A DNA stretch of 64,000 nt from Candidatus Protochlamydia naegleriophila (GCF_001499655.1 NZ_LN879502.1:1612001-1676000), one strand, 5' to 3'. Positions 1 to 10,682 are shown, counted from the stretch's first letter. Notes: a model not told the origin generated them from the sequence alone. A program made the numbers and translations.

Positions 1-283
1 AAAACTTAAACGAATTGGTCCGATATTTGGAAATTGCAAAAAAAGATAAGTTTCCTGGGAATTGACGTGCATCTGAACACGTGATAAGAGGGATCAATTG
101 CTGAAAAATCTCCCTTTGATGGGATCTAGTGGATTCCTCATTCTCTTTCTGATCGAAAAAATCCGCCGGCAAAATCTTTTTCAAAGTCCGCAGAATAATA
201 TCGTGATAATGCTGATTGATTACTCCATCGCCTTCAGGAGACTCAAAAAAGGTGGAAATGGTCAAGTTTGAACGGTTTGTCAT
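1..283 (-). CDS. Unrecognised protein, N-terminal part (runs off left edge)
   Basis: An open frame starts with ATG at 283 on the minus strand and stays open for 94 codons to the window edge, so the C-terminus is missing. The protein begins MTNRSNLTISTFFESPEGDG and looks soluble, with no signal peptide or membrane segment in the visible part. It starts 14 bases after the stop of the aspartate kinase gene, so the two are probably co-transcribed. I do not recognise the family. The reading frame is supported by its length without stops and by the tight spacing, but the ribosome binding site is weak. Confidence 0.55.
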   Translation of the reverse strand, partial: MTNRSNLTISTFFESPEGDGVINQHYHDIILRTLKKILPADFFDQKENEESTRSHQREIFQQLIPLITCSDARQFPGNLSFFAISKYRTNSFKF

Positions 284-297
284 GCTACCAACTTTAA

Positions 298-1077
298 TTA
301 AGCTAACTCGTAAAGAGGAGTTTGGGATCTTTCACGAGCTGCATCGGCAATCCGAGTTCCAGGATTATCTTCATACGAACACATAAAGGATCTTACGTGT
401 AAAGGCAAGGCATTTTTAGCAGCCAATCTAATTGCTCGGGGATGCAAAATTTTTGCTCCTTGACTCACAATCTCTAAAGCATCCTGATAAGAAAGGTGCG
501 AATACAAGATAGCATCTTTATGGCATTTGGGATCTCGATCGAAAACCCCTGGAACGTCTTTAAAAAATTCAATTTCTTCAGCCCCAAGCGCTACCCCTAA
601 AGCGACTGCGGAAGTGTCAGATCCCCCTCTTCCAAGCGTTGTAATTTCTTTATGCAAGCTCACCCCTTGGAACCCTGCCACAATCACAATCTTTCCTTGC
701 TCTAGGGTTTGGGTTAAACGGTGCGGCCTCACGTCGATAATTTGAGCATTGGTGTGTTGGGCGCACGTTAAAATCCCTGATTGGCTTCCTGTAAAGCTCA
801 CGGCCTCTCTCCCTTTGCGGCACAAAGCCATGGCTAATAATGACATACTAATCCGCTCTCCTGCACTAATTAGCATGTCGTACTCACGTTGAGGAGGATT
901 GGGATGAACGCGATTGGCCAATTCAATCAATTGATTCGTTGTCTGCCCCATCGCGCTTACAACAATGACCAATCTAGCAAAATGATTCTGTCTTTCAATA
1001 ATGAGATCGGCAATATGCGAAAAATGATCGGGAGAGGCAACCGAAGCTCCGCCAAATTTCATGACTAGTGTTTTCAT
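298..1077 (-). CDS. lysC: Aspartate kinase, catalytic domain only (no ACT domains)
   Basis: Phosphorylates aspartate, the first step to diaminopimelate, lysine, threonine and methionine. The 259-residue protein has the N-terminal nucleotide-binding motif VMKFGGASV, the TLGRGGSDTSAVAL motif near residue 150 and the KDVPGVFDRDP substrate-site segment near residue 175. It ends just after the conserved HPRAI region and a final PGTRI segment. Ordinary aspartokinases are about 400-450 residues and carry C-terminal ACT domains for feedback control; here those are absent and the stop is clean. Start chosen at ATG 1077 (MKTLVMKFGG) rather than a TTG four codons upstream. Downstream lies a partial unknown gene. 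The symbol is by family; a role in a dedicated branch pathway is possible. Confidence 0.85.
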   Translation of the reverse strand: MKTLVMKFGGASVASPDHFSHIADLIIERQNHFARLVIVVSAMGQTTNQLIELANRVHPNPPQREYDMLISAGERISMSLLAMALCRKGREAVSFTGSQSGILTCAQHTNAQIIDVRPHRLTQTLEQGKIVIVAGFQGVSLHKEITTLGRGGSDTSAVALGVALGAEEIEFFKDVPGVFDRDPKCHKDAILYSHLSYQDALEIVSQGAKILHPRAIRLAAKNALPLHVRSFMCSYEDNPGTRIADAARERSQTPLYELA

Positions 1078-1547
1078 AAATCGCTTCAATAATTGTTAAA
1101 TCTTGCAAGCCTTAAAGTCTTAGAGGCCGTTTTTTAGTTAACTTAGAATCTTGCCCACTAAATAGGCACTAACACCGAACAAGCTTCAAAAAATCGATGC
1201 GATTGTTATAAACAATAGTTATTTATTTTTCTATTCAAGATACATTTTTTATTAAAATAAGATTTTGTCGCGCGATTTAATTCCTGTGAAAGTTGTTTTG
1301 AAGGTCTTGAAAATTTCGAAGACTATCAATAGTCAAGAAAAAAGTTAATGAATACTTCACAAAACTAGTCATAAATAATTTTAAATTATTACATTTCTCT
1401 CCACTTTAATAATCTCAAAACCTCTCTATTTTCCCACCATTTCCCCCTTTAAAATTTTATACCCCATTCGTCAACTCTTTTGATTGCTTTTTTTCTTTTG
1501 CATCTGTTAATCTATCACCATTATATGAAAACAGGAGAAACCTTTAA
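1078..1547. other. AT-rich spacer between divergent lysC and rpsA
   Basis: No convincing gene. It must hold the promoters for lysC (leftward) and rpsA (rightward), but I could not fix either with confidence. A small 6-bp inverted repeat with a 3-base loop lies at 1202-1216. A run resembling TTGCAT, 18 bases, TATATG sits at 1498-1527, but a start there would fall inside the rpsA ribosome binding site. Confidence 0.5.
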
Positions 1548-3287
1548 ATGTCTAAACACCCTCAACACACTTGGAACGAGAGCAACATCGTTGATGACGT
1601 TCAATTTCAAGAGAAAGATGCAGAATTATTTAAAAATCTTTTAACTCAAATCGAGTCACAGCCCGTTGAAGAAAATTCTTTAATGAGCCCTGGTAGCATT
1701 CTCAAAGGACGTATCGTTGAAATTACGAAAGATCACGTCGTTGTTGATGTTGGTTTGAAGTCTGAAGGATTAGTACCTATTGAAGAATTTTCTGATCCAT
1801 CTCAAGTTTACTTAGATGCAGAAGTTGAAGTTTTACTCGACCAAGCAGAAGATGATAATGGACAGATTGTCTTGTCTAGAGAGAAAGCTGAACGTCTCCG
1901 TCAATGGGAATACATTCTCGAGCATTGTGAAGAAGGTTCTATCGTTAAAGGTCGTGTTATCCGCAAAGTTAAAGGCGGCTTGATGGTTGATATCGGTATG
2001 GAGGCCTTCCTACCTGGATCACAGATCGACAACAAGCGTATCAAGAATCTAGATGACTACCTCGGCAAGACTTACGAATTCAAAATCTTGAAGATCAATA
2101 TCGAACGCAAGAACGTTGTTGTTTCTCGTCGTGAACTGTTGGAAGCTGAGCGCATTTCCAAGAAAGCTGAAGTGCTTGAGCATATCCAGCCAGGCGACAT
2201 TCGTGAAGGCGTTGTGAAAAACATTACAGACTTCGGTGTGTTCTTAGACTTAGATGGCATTGACGGTCTCTTGCACATTACAGACATGACATGGAAGCGT
2301 ATTAAGCATCCTTCTGAGATGGTTCAATTAGGTCAAAAACTTGAAGTCATGATCTTGAGCGTGGATAAAGATAAAGGCCGCGTTGCATTGGGACTCAAGC
2401 AAAAAGGACCAAACCCTTGGGATCAAATCGAGCAGAAATACCCACCTGGAACACGCGTTCACGGCAAGATCGTCAACCTGCTTCCTTATGGTGCATTTAT
2501 CGAAATCGAACCAGGCATCGAAGGGCTCATTCACGTTTCTGAAATGTCTTGGGTAAAAAACATTACTGATCCAAGCGAAGTTGTCAAGAAAGGTGATGAA
2601 GTTGAAGCGATCGTCTTGTCTGTTCAGAAAGAAGAAGGTAAAATCTCTTTAGGAATTAAGCAAACTGAGCACAATCCATGGGATGACGTTGAAAGAAAGT
2701 ACCCAGTTGGACACAACGTTAAGGCTGAAATCCGCACGTTAACCAATTACGGCGCATTCGTCGAGTTAGAGCCAGGTGTTGAAGGCTTGATCCACATTTC
2801 TGATCTAAGCTGGATCAAGAAAGTTTCTCATCCTTCTGAAGTCTTGCGCAAAGGCGACATCGTTGATGCAATCATTCTGTCTGTTGACAAAGAAAGCAAA
2901 AAAATTACGCTTGGTGTAAAGCAACTTAGCACAAATCCATGGGAATCGATCGAAAAGACAATGCCAGTGGGTAGTTTGGTAAAAGGTAAAGTGACAAAGA
3001 TTACAGCTTTCGGAGCATTCGTTGAGTTAGACAGCGGAATCGAAGGATTGATCCACGTTACAGAACTTTCTGATCAAGCTTTCGGAAAAGTTGAAGATGT
3101 TGTTTCAAAAGGCGATGAAGTCACTGCAAAGGTAATCAAGTTAGATCCTGAGCACAAGAAAATTGCTTTATCGATTAAAGAGTATTTGATTGATCAAAAT
3201 CAATATAACCGCGACGATATTGTTGTAACTCCTGCTAAACGCAAGAAAAAAGAAGAGCAATCTGAGCACGAAGAATCAGAAGAGTAG
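1548..3287 (+). CDS. rpsA: 30S ribosomal protein S1
   Basis: Ribosomal protein S1 binds mRNA on the 30S subunit and helps initiation. The 579-residue protein holds six S1 RNA-binding domains, at roughly residues 48-117, 135-203, 218-288, 303-375, 390-462 and 477-548. Domains 3 to 6 show the recurrent pattern G-x-V-x-x-I-x-x-F/Y-G-A/V-F-V/I followed by GLIHVSE/D-like segments. The C-terminal tail is charged (KRKKKEE). Length is close to the chlamydial family norm of about 570. The ATG at 1548 follows AGGAGA by about nine bases. It is monocistronic as far as can be seen: a perfect 12-bp hairpin lies about 120 bases downstream. Confidence 0.97.
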   Translation: MSKHPQHTWNESNIVDDVQFQEKDAELFKNLLTQIESQPVEENSLMSPGSILKGRIVEITKDHVVVDVGLKSEGLVPIEEFSDPSQVYLDAEVEVLLDQAEDDNGQIVLSREKAERLRQWEYILEHCEEGSIVKGRVIRKVKGGLMVDIGMEAFLPGSQIDNKRIKNLDDYLGKTYEFKILKINIERKNVVVSRRELLEAERISKKAEVLEHIQPGDIREGVVKNITDFGVFLDLDGIDGLLHITDMTWKRIKHPSEMVQLGQKLEVMILSVDKDKGRVALGLKQKGPNPWDQIEQKYPPGTRVHGKIVNLLPYGAFIEIEPGIEGLIHVSEMSWVKNITDPSEVVKKGDEVEAIVLSVQKEEGKISLGIKQTEHNPWDDVERKYPVGHNVKAEIRTLTNYGAFVELEPGVEGLIHISDLSWIKKVSHPSEVLRKGDIVDAIILSVDKESKKITLGVKQLSTNPWESIEKTMPVGSLVKGKVTKITAFGAFVELDSGIEGLIHVTELSDQAFGKVEDVVSKGDEVTAKVIKLDPEHKKIALSIKEYLIDQNQYNRDDIVVTPAKRKKKEEQSEHEESEE

Positions 3288-3404
3288 GCTTCGCCTCTTT
3301 CACACTCTCTGCTGGACAAATTAAATCCAGCTAAGTTCCTTTAGCAATTCCCAAGCAAAGGAAAGATGGAGAGGGTGAAAATTGATTAGTTAAGCTTGGG
3401 CTTT

Positions 3405-3432
3405 GACAAGACCTCCTTTTGGAGGTCTTGTC
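3405..3432 (+). terminator. Perfect 12-bp hairpin downstream of rpsA
   Basis: The arms at 3405-3416 and 3421-3432 are exact inverted complements around a TTTT loop. It lies about 120 bases past the rpsA stop. The T-run after it is poor, so it may act as an mRNA 3'-end stabiliser or a partial terminator. Confidence 0.55.
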
Positions 3433-3631
3433 TCATTACGAGAATTTAAATTTAAATGATTCCTTGCTCATTGTTAGGTCGTTTCTTAACAGTTGGCAAA
3501 AAATCCTTTAAGGATAAACGTGAGGGTCGATAGTGTCTACAAAAGGCACTGTCTTCTTAGATCTAGTCATTTTTTCTTCTTTATAGCATTTTGTTAAAAT
3601 TGCAAAGTGGCTAGTCTAAGTAATGATTTCC

Positions 3632-3783
3632 TCTCATTAGACTTTTTGTACCATTGGAAATTTTGAATTTTCTTGATGATTTATTTTATTGATCCGGCTG
3701 CTGCCGGAGGTAGGCAGCCGGATCAACAAAATAAATCGAGAAAAGAAAAGACCAAATTTCTAATGATGCAAGAAGTCCATTAT
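3632..3783. repeat. Long imperfect palindrome (about 150 bp)
   Basis: Left arm about 3632-3701, right arm about 3714-3783, loop of 12 bases at 3702-3713. The inner stem (3678-3701 against 3714-3737) is nearly perfect, with a GC-rich apex GATCCGGCTGC and one mismatch. The outer arms still match well with a few substitutions and a 2-base length difference. It lies between rpsA and nusA. It could be a miniature inverted-repeat element, or a very long RNA hairpin that insulates the two transcription units. Confidence 0.7.
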
Positions 3784-3971
3784 GATCTGGCCTTTGGAAC
3801 TTCCTAAAGATCAGGCATGCGTGGATATAGCACTCTTTTCTCCGAGTCGAAAGGCTTGAAAGTTAAAGATGAAATCTATCGCTCTTGCCTAATAGTGAAG
3901 GAAAAAAATCCAAAGATCAGGTTAATAGGGATTTAAGACATCTTATCTATTACAGAATTGAGGCATTAAGC

Positions 3972-5246
3972 ATGAACAAAGATCTCATTGCAATCTTTGA
4001 ATATTTAGAAAGAGAAAAAGGCATCAAGCGTGAACTTGTAATTAGTGCCATTGAGGAGTCTCTACAAGCTGCAGCTCGTAAAAGCGTATCAGGAGCTTCT
4101 AATGTCACAGTTACCATTCATCCTAAGACTGGAAATATTGATGTTTACTGCGAAAAAGAAATTGTTGAAGACGTAGAAGTGCCTTCGCAAGAGATCTCAT
4201 TAATTGCCGCTCGAGAAATTGATCCTGATTGCGAGATCGGACAATTTATTGATGTTGTTGTCACACCGAAAGATTTTGGGCGTATTGCTGCGCAAAAAGC
4301 GCGCCAGATTATTACCCAAAAGTTGCGTGGTGCAGAGCGCGATGTCATTTACGAAGAGTATCGCCACCGCGTTAACGAACTCATTTCCGGTACCGTTAAG
4401 CGTTTTGTGAGAGGCTCCAACCTCATTATCGATTTGGGCAAAGTTGAAGCCATTTTACCAACACGCGAGTATCCCAAAACTGAGAAGTATCAAGTTGGTG
4501 AAAAAGTTTTAGCTCTCCTGCTCGAAGTGAAAGACACCGAAAACGGCGGTGCAGAAGTCATTTTATCGCGCAGCAGCCCCGAATTTGTCAAGCAGTTGCT
4601 TGTCCAGGAAGTTCCAGAAGTCAGCGATGGAACAATCCTCATTGACAAGATTGTAAGAGATGCTGGTTACCGCACAAAATTAACCGTCCGTTCAACCGAC
4701 TTAAAAGTTGACCCGGTTGGCGCATGTGTGGGCATGAGAGGAAACCGTGTTAAAAATATCGTTCGTGAACTCCACAACGAAAAAATTGACATTATTCCGT
4801 TTTCTAACGATCCGATAGAGCTGTTGCAAAACGCCTTATCGCCAATAGAAATCCGTAAGATTAGCTTAAATGAAGAAGAAGATGTCATTTCTATTGTCGT
4901 CGAAGACGATGATTTTGCTGCCGTTATTGGAAAAAAAGGAATGAATGCGCGACTTAACAGTCGCTTAATTGGCTATGACTTAGAAGTCCAACGCATGACG
5001 GACTACAACCGAGCCATGGCTATTCAAAGGAATGAGCTTGCAGCAACAGACGATCCAACTCTAAATCAACCTCTGGAAGCGATTGAAGGAATTAACAGCC
5101 TGATCTTTGACCACTTAGTCGATGCGGGTTATAACACCTTAAAATCTCTTCTGACAGCAACTCCCAAAGAGTTAGCAGCCATTCCCGGTATCAGCCTAGA
5201 AATGGCAGATAAAATTTTAGAACAAATAAGAAAACAAAGGACATAG
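3972..5246 (+). CDS. nusA: Transcription termination/antitermination protein NusA
   Basis: NusA binds RNA polymerase and nascent RNA and modulates pausing, termination and antitermination. The 424-residue protein begins [18 protein letters not shown], typical of the NusA N-terminal domain. An S1 domain follows near residues 130-200, then two KH domains near 210-345 (one with [11 protein letters not shown], one with [13 protein letters not shown]). The C-terminus has a helix-hairpin-helix-like segment ([16 protein letters not shown]). Start set at ATG 3972, preceded by GAGG at 3960-3963; an in-frame TTG at 3885 would add 29 residues unlike the family. Only four bases separate its stop from infB, so nusA-infB-rbfA-truB form an operon. 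Confidence 0.96.
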   Translation: MNKDLIAIFEYLEREKGIKRELVISAIEESLQAAARKSVSGASNVTVTIHPKTGNIDVYCEKEIVEDVEVPSQEISLIAAREIDPDCEIGQFIDVVVTPKDFGRIAAQKARQIITQKLRGAERDVIYEEYRHRVNELISGTVKRFVRGSNLIIDLGKVEAILPTREYPKTEKYQVGEKVLALLLEVKDTENGGAEVILSRSSPEFVKQLLVQEVPEVSDGTILIDKIVRDAGYRTKLTVRSTDLKVDPVGACVGMRGNRVKNIVRELHNEKIDIIPFSNDPIELLQNALSPIEIRKISLNEEEDVISIVVEDDDFAAVIGKKGMNARLNSRLIGYDLEVQRMTDYNRAMAIQRNELAATDDPTLNQPLEAIEGINSLIFDHLVDAGYNTLKSLLTATPKELAAIPGISLEMADKILEQIRKQRT

Positions 5247-5250
5247 AGCG

Positions 5251-8019
5251 TTGGCCAAGAATCTTAAATTGAACATCAAAAACGCCCAAATTGCCGAAGC
5301 CATTAATTTAACCGGTTTGAAAAGCAAATTGGCGAAGAAAAAAGAAGAGGATGCTTCTAAAAAGGCTTCTCCAGCTAAATCTGCTCCTAAAACAGCTAAA
5401 GCTGAAGCAGAAGAATTGCCAAAAGAAGAAGCTCCTCGGATTCGAGCTCGCTCTAAGTCAGCTTTTGCGGAGTCTTCTACCGATCATCCAACTAAAGAAA
5501 CGCCAGACGCTATCGAGCCATCAGGCGAAGAAGAGTTAGAACACATCGACACTGCCCAATCTGAGGAAGAAGAACCTCGCATTAAGACTAGCGCAGAAAT
5601 TCGCCAGGAAATTTTCGGGGAAGATTTTTTAAAAGAACCTATAAAGAGCTCTTTTGAAATCGAGGTTACAGAAGTCGTTGAAGAAAAAGCCGAAGAGAAA
5701 CCTGCTATTGTAGAATCCTCTGCACCAGTTGCAGAGGAACCAAAACCAAAACCAGTAGAGGTTAAGGAGAAAGCGGCATCCGCTCCAGCTCCTCATGCAC
5801 CCCGCAAAGACGTGCATGTTACTCCTCGCGAAGTTCATCCACCCCGTGATAAGCTGGGTCCAACAGGCAAGCATATGAGAGACTTCTTAAAACCCAAAGC
5901 ACCTCCTCAGCCTCAACCAAAAGCAGAAGCCGGAGTAGCCGGCCAAAGTTCAAAAGAATCGGCTGAAGGCGCTAAAGACAAAAACGATAAAAATAAAATC
6001 AAACCAAAGGCCAAGGCTTTCGACGACGAAGTCAAAACACCTGCGGAAGATGACCGCAAAGGGATTAAAACAGCGAAATTTAAAGAATTCCGCGACGTAA
6101 AACCTGCTCGTAAACAAGAAACACGTCAATTCGATGCACGCGATAGACAAGGCCTGCGCTCAACAGAAGACGATCAGCACTGGCGTAAGCGCAGAGCTAA
6201 GCAGCGTCATCAATACCAAGAAGATACGACTATCCGTCCAACTTCTCTGAAGGTACGTCTGCCTATCACAATTAAAGATCTAGCTTCTGAGATGAAATTA
6301 AAAGCTTCTCAATTAGTTGGAAAGCTCTTTTTGCAAGGAATCGTCGTCACTTTAAATGACATATTGGAAGATGAAACAACCATTCAACTTCTCGGACAGG
6401 AATTTGGCTGCGATATCTCTATTGATACAGCGGAAGAAAAGCGCATTCAGATTACAGACAAGAGTATTCGCGAAGAGCTGCAACACTCTCCACCAGAGCA
6501 GCTCCAGCTAAGGCCCCCTGTCGTAGCATTTATGGGGCACGTCGACCATGGTAAAACTAGTTTGATCGATGCTATACGCAAGAGTAATCGTGCAGCCGGT
6601 GAAGCTGGAGCCATTACGCAGCATATCGGCGCTTTCCGCTGCCATACTGCAGTTGGCGATATTGCCATCTTAGATACTCCTGGTCACGAAGCCTTTTCTG
6701 CCATGCGTGCAAGAGGTGCCGATGTCACAGACATCGTCGTTTTGGTCGTTGCGGGAGACGAGGGTTTAAGACAACAGACGATTGAAGCCATTCAGCACGC
6801 AAGAGCTGCGAATGTCATTATGGTTGTCGCCATCAACAAGAGCGATAAGCCAAACTTCAATCCGGAAACCGTCTATAGACAATTATCAGAGCAAAACCTT
6901 TTGCCAGAAGCTTGGGGTGGTCAGACAATCACAGTCAACTGTTCGGCAGTTACTGGAGAAGGTATCCCTGAATTGTTAGAGATGCTAGCTCTACAAGCTG
7001 AAGTCTTAGAGTTGCGTGCAAATCCAGAAATGAGAGCCAGAGGAACCGTTCTTGAATCTGAAATGCACAAAGGAATGGGATCTGTTGCCACTATTCTCGT
7101 TCAAAACGGTACACTCAGGCGCGGCGATGCCTTGGTATTCGGCTTACTATGGGGCCGTGTTAAAACCATGCACGACGAATATGGCAAAGAACTGCAAGAA
7201 GCCGGACCTTCAACACCTGTTGAAATCACAGGCTTATCAGGCCTTCCTGAAGCCGGACAAGAGTTCATCGTTGTGAAGAATGAAAAGGAAGCCCGCGATA
7301 TTGCAGAAGTGCGTTCAGTAGGTGCTCGCCAAACGAGCTTCATGCAGCAGCAGAAAAAGAAAGTTTCTATGGAAAATATCTTACAGCAAGCTTCTGCAAC
7401 AGGCAAAAAGACTCTCAATCTGGTTCTGCGTGCAGACGTGCAGGGATCGTTGGAAGCTCTTAAAGTTGCTTTGCTTAAAATTGAATCGGATAAGGCTGAT
7501 TTAAACATCATCTTTACCGGTGTCGGTGAAGTATCAGAATCTGACGTTCAGTTAGCAGCGGCATCTAAAGCTGTGATTTTAGGCTTCCATACGCAAATTG
7601 AGAGCCATGCAGAGCCTTTAGTAAAGCAGCTGGGCATTCAGGTGCGCTTACACAGCATCATCTATCACGCAATCGATGATATTAAAATCTTAATGGCTGG
7701 CTTGCTTGAGAAGATTGCTCAAGAAACTGAAAAAGGTAAAGCCATCGTCAAAGCAACCTTTAAATCTTCACATGCAGGCGTCATTGCAGGCTGTCAAGTA
7801 TCTGAAGGAAGCATTCACCGTAATAACTATGTTCGTCTTAAGCGTGGTCAAGAGACTGTTTGGAAAGGAACGATTTCCTCTCTCAAACGCGTTAAAGAAG
7901 ATGTTCGCGAAGTTCAAAAAGGACTTGAATGCGGTATTCTTCTTAATAACTACACCGATATTCGCGAAGGCGACATTATCGAAGCTTATGACGTGACTTA
8001 TATTTCACAAGAGTTATAA
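5251..8019 (+). CDS. infB: Translation initiation factor IF-2
   Basis: GTPase that brings initiator tRNA to the 30S subunit and promotes subunit joining. The 922-residue protein has a long Lys/Glu/Ala/Pro-rich low-complexity N-terminus (about residues 25-335), an IF2_N-like segment (about 345-395), then the G domain with [30 protein letters not shown] and NKSD. The IF2 C-terminal domains follow, including [18 protein letters not shown]. The start is a TTG at 5251, four bases after nusA, giving [16 protein letters not shown]. This resembles the N-terminus recalled for chlamydial IF-2, and AAAGGA lies about ten bases upstream. The unusual start may tune translation relative to nusA. Confidence 0.96.
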   Translation: MAKNLKLNIKNAQIAEAINLTGLKSKLAKKKEEDASKKASPAKSAPKTAKAEAEELPKEEAPRIRARSKSAFAESSTDHPTKETPDAIEPSGEEELEHIDTAQSEEEEPRIKTSAEIRQEIFGEDFLKEPIKSSFEIEVTEVVEEKAEEKPAIVESSAPVAEEPKPKPVEVKEKAASAPAPHAPRKDVHVTPREVHPPRDKLGPTGKHMRDFLKPKAPPQPQPKAEAGVAGQSSKESAEGAKDKNDKNKIKPKAKAFDDEVKTPAEDDRKGIKTAKFKEFRDVKPARKQETRQFDARDRQGLRSTEDDQHWRKRRAKQRHQYQEDTTIRPTSLKVRLPITIKDLASEMKLKASQLVGKLFLQGIVVTLNDILEDETTIQLLGQEFGCDISIDTAEEKRIQITDKSIREELQHSPPEQLQLRPPVVAFMGHVDHGKTSLIDAIRKSNRAAGEAGAITQHIGAFRCHTAVGDIAILDTPGHEAFSAMRARGADVTDIVVLVVAGDEGLRQQTIEAIQHARAANVIMVVAINKSDKPNFNPETVYRQLSEQNLLPEAWGGQTITVNCSAVTGEGIPELLEMLALQAEVLELRANPEMRARGTVLESEMHKGMGSVATILVQNGTLRRGDALVFGLLWGRVKTMHDEYGKELQEAGPSTPVEITGLSGLPEAGQEFIVVKNEKEARDIAEVRSVGARQTSFMQQQKKKVSMENILQQASATGKKTLNLVLRADVQGSLEALKVALLKIESDKADLNIIFTGVGEVSESDVQLAAASKAVILGFHTQIESHAEPLVKQLGIQVRLHSIIYHAIDDIKILMAGLLEKIAQETEKGKAIVKATFKSSHAGVIAGCQVSEGSIHRNNYVRLKRGQETVWKGTISSLKRVKEDVREVQKGLECGILLNNYTDIREGDIIEAYDVTYISQEL

Positions 8020-8025
8020 AAGATT

Positions 8026-8421
8026 ATGGCTATAGAACGTACAGACAGACTTAATTCTCTTTTAAAAGAAGTCATCTCAGAAGTGATCAGACGTGACGTG
8101 CGCAACCCGCACGTCACGGAGCTTGTCACGGTGACTCGCGTTCAGATTTCAAAAGATTTACACTACGCTAAAGTCTTTATTAGCGTAATTGGAACTGAAC
8201 AGGATAAGGCAGAAACCTTGGCTGCTTTAAAATCGGCAGCAGGTTTTATTGCTGTCAACGCCTCTCAAAAAGTCGTTATGCGCTACTTCCCAGAGCTCAA
8301 CTTTAAACTCGATGACAGCGTAGACAAACACATGCGCATCGAAGAGCTGCTTGGAGAGATCACTAAAGAAAGAGAGTCCCGCCAAGGAGACAGCAGTGAC
8401 CATGACCAACAGGAGCCCTAG
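8026..8421 (+). CDS. rbfA: Ribosome-binding factor A
   Basis: RbfA assists late maturation of the 30S subunit and the 16S rRNA 5' end. The 131-residue protein shows the family layout: N-terminal ERTDRLNSLLKEVISEVIRR, the central KDLHYAKVFISVIG strand and the MRYFPELNFKLDDSVDKHMRIEELL segment near the C-terminus. ATG 8026 lies six bases after the infB stop. Its last 20 bases overlap truB in another frame, which supports translational coupling within the nusA operon. Confidence 0.94.
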   Translation: MAIERTDRLNSLLKEVISEVIRRDVRNPHVTELVTVTRVQISKDLHYAKVFISVIGTEQDKAETLAALKSAAGFIAVNASQKVVMRYFPELNFKLDDSVDKHMRIEELLGEITKERESRQGDSSDHDQQEP

Positions 8422-9115
8422 CGCTCCTCCTCCCGCCGTTCAAGGCATTTTACTCATTAATAAACCGAAAGGAAAAACCTCTTTTAGTTTAGTTAGAGAA
8501 CTTCGCAAGCTGCTGAATGTAAAGAAAATTGGACATGCTGGCACGCTTGATCCATTTGCGACAGGCGTCATGGTCATGTTAATTGGCCGCGACTATACCC
8601 GCCTCTCAGATCGCTTTTTGCTAAGCGATAAGGAATATGTCGCACAAGTACATCTAGGCATTGTGACTGATACCTATGATTGCGAAGGACAAATCTTATC
8701 TCGCTCCGAAAAGGTTCCAAGCGTCGAAGAGATTCAGCAAGCGCTAACCTTTTTTCAGGGCGAAATCGAGCAAATCCCTCCTATGTTTTCTGCAAAGAAA
8801 AAGCAAGGCAAGAAACTATACGAATTGGCGCGTCAAGGTATTGAGATTGAAAGAGAACCGGTTAAAATTAACGTGCAAACCGAGCTTCTTTCATTCACCT
8901 ATCCTTACCTGGAACTACGAATCAAGTGCAGCAAAGGAACGTACATACGCAGCCTGGCTTATGATCTTGGGCAGAAATTAGGATGCGGTGCTCATTTATC
9001 GAACCTCACTCGCACACGCAGTGGCAATTTTCTTTTGGAAAATTGTATAGATGGCACACAACTGCAGGAGCCTACGCTCAATCTAGCCGAATCTCTTATC
9101 CACTTAAATAACTAG
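8402..9115 (+). CDS. truB: tRNA pseudouridine(55) synthase
   Basis: Makes pseudouridine 55 in the T loop of tRNAs. The 237-residue protein has GILLINKPKGKTSF, the catalytic segment KIGHAGTLDPFATGVM with the active-site Asp, and downstream IPPMFSAKKKQGKKLYELAR and CSKGTYIRSLAYDLG. Length fits the short chlamydial form. AAGGAGA at 8384-8390 serves either the ATG at 8402 or an in-frame GTG at 8396; I chose the ATG. It overlaps the end of rbfA by 20 bases and is the last gene of the nusA-infB-rbfA-truB operon, as shown by the terminator at 9175-9207. Confidence 0.95.
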   Translation: MTNRSPSAPPPAVQGILLINKPKGKTSFSLVRELRKLLNVKKIGHAGTLDPFATGVMVMLIGRDYTRLSDRFLLSDKEYVAQVHLGIVTDTYDCEGQILSRSEKVPSVEEIQQALTFFQGEIEQIPPMFSAKKKQGKKLYELARQGIEIEREPVKINVQTELLSFTYPYLELRIKCSKGTYIRSLAYDLGQKLGCGAHLSNLTRTRSGNFLLENCIDGTQLQEPTLNLAESLIHLNN

Positions 9116-9174
9116 CCTTTAGGGCTCTTAGAGGATATCTTAAAGAGAGCTATAAAGGCAAAACATCCGAATAT

Positions 9175-9207
9175 ATCCCTTTAGCCTATGTTAAAGGGAT
9201 GTTTTTT
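9175..9207 (+). terminator. Rho-independent terminator after truB
   Basis: A 9-bp perfect stem (9175-9183 against 9192-9200) with an 8-base loop is followed by a run of six T. It ends the nusA-truB operon before ribF. Confidence 0.8.
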
Positions 9208-9259
9208 AGATTTAGACAACCACTTTACTGACCGCAACGACGCTATTTGAGGACCTTCT

Positions 9260-10201
9260 ATGCATCTTTACCATCAGCTCGAAGAATTCAAAGATCAAAA
9301 AACACCCGTTGTCTTGACAATAGGAAATTTCGATGGAGTACATCTTGGCCATTTAGCCGTTTTACAAAGATCTCAAGCTGTTGCAAAGCGAGTAGAGGCA
9401 CATACAGTCGTTATTACTTTTAGCAATCACCCATCAGAAGTTCTACGCCCAGAAGATCCCACCCTTTTACTTTGCACGCTTCCACACAAGATCGCTCTTT
9501 TAGAAGCCAATCAAGTCGATCACTTAATGCTCCTCCCCTTTACTCGCTATCTCGCTCTTCACAGCGCCGCATCATTTGTTGAGCGGGTTAGGCAATTCAT
9601 TCCATTTTCGCACCTTATTCTTGGACATGACGCCACTTTGGGACGCGATAGACAAGGCAACCGCGATGTCATGCAATCACTTGCTGAAGCCTGGGGTTTT
9701 GAAGTCTATTACTTGGAAGAATATCGCTATGAGGGACTTCCTGTCTCTAGCACACGAATTAGACAGTTAGTGCAAAAGGGTGAGTTCGATCAGGCCGAAG
9801 TATTGCTCGGTCGCCCCTACTCAATCTATTCAGGCATTTCCACAGGACTTGGCAAAGGAAGGCAGATAGGCTATCCAACAGCAAACATTCCAGTCAAAGG
9901 ACTTTGCTTACCGCCACAAGGGGTCTATGTGGTGGAAGTCAATAAAGACGGCAAAATCTATCAAGGCATTGCCAATTTAGGCGTTGCCCCGACCGTCAGA
10001 CAAGATGGAGTCCCATTGCTAGAAGTCCACATTCTAGCCGAGAATGTCGAACTATCAGAGCACCCAATCGAAGTCATCTTTCTTAAATTTATACGCCCCG
10101 AGAGAAAATTCGATGGCTTAGAGGCTTTGCGGGAACAAATTAAGCAGGACGTCGATTTTGCCAAAAACTATCAAAAGCAGCGCGATCCTCTCAATTTTTA
10201 A
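9260..10201 (+). CDS. ribF: Bifunctional riboflavin kinase / FMN adenylyltransferase
   Basis: Converts riboflavin to FMN and FMN to FAD. The 313-residue protein starts with the adenylyltransferase domain (TIGNFDGVHLGHLAVL with the nucleotidyltransferase HxGH-type motif; later the SSTRIRQLVQKGE segment near residue 170). The riboflavin kinase domain follows (GKGRQIGYPTANI and the YVVEV strand, then the IEVIFLKFIRPERKFDGLEAL segment). Length is normal. ATG 9260 follows GAGGA at 9249-9253. It stands alone between the terminator at 9175-9207 and a hairpin at 10262-10316. Confidence 0.95.
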   Translation: MHLYHQLEEFKDQKTPVVLTIGNFDGVHLGHLAVLQRSQAVAKRVEAHTVVITFSNHPSEVLRPEDPTLLLCTLPHKIALLEANQVDHLMLLPFTRYLALHSAASFVERVRQFIPFSHLILGHDATLGRDRQGNRDVMQSLAEAWGFEVYYLEEYRYEGLPVSSTRIRQLVQKGEFDQAEVLLGRPYSIYSGISTGLGKGRQIGYPTANIPVKGLCLPPQGVYVVEVNKDGKIYQGIANLGVAPTVRQDGVPLLEVHILAENVELSEHPIEVIFLKFIRPERKFDGLEALREQIKQDVDFAKNYQKQRDPLNF

Positions 10202-10682
10202 AATCTGCCGCATAGCCAAATGGTTTAAGAAGCTCATTGATTCTGAAACCAGAATCAATTACTTAAATCCGATAGCCTCATGCACTGGATTGTTGCAGTA
10301 GGCTCAAGGATTTAAGAGAAGTTTAAACGAATATTTTCATTTTGCCCTCAAGCCAACCTCTTTCCAAGAACCCTATACTACTGATCCTGCAGTCAGGTTC
10401 TCTTGAAAAGGTCTTGCCAAGGCAGTAAAAGCCGTACTTTCATCTTTATTGGATTGAATACAGGCTTGAAATTGTTCGACATCACTAGATGTTCAGCAGA
10501 TCTCATTGGATTCATATCTATCTGATAGGTTTAATATTAATCCATATATTGCAACAAAAGATAATTAATTAAATGTTAGATTGTAATTAAAACACACAAA
10601 AAACAATCAGACTAGATCTACTTTATTTTTAAAGTTAATAAAAAAGCAATTATCTTTATTATTAAATTTCAGGAAGATTGGA
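10202..10682. other. Spacer between convergent ribF and the BTB/LRR gene
   Basis: No gene recognised. An interrupted hairpin lies at 10262-10316: outer arms CTTAAATCC / GGATTTAAG, then AGCCT / AGGCT, then ACTG / CAGT. It is a plausible 3'-end signal for ribF or for the convergent gene. The remainder is AT-rich and featureless to my eye. Confidence 0.5.

Noticed and set aside
1498-1527. Promoter-like pair directly before rpsA
   Set aside because: The predicted start would fall within the ribosome binding site, leaving no usable leader.
3885-3971. Upstream extension of nusA from a TTG
   Set aside because: The added 29 residues are unlike NusA, while ATG 3972 gives the family N-terminus and has GAGG at the right distance.
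7101-7511. 136-codon antisense frame inside infB
   Set aside because: It lies wholly within the conserved IF-2 coding sequence on the opposite strand; its Ser/Arg/Pro-rich composition is that of a shadow frame.
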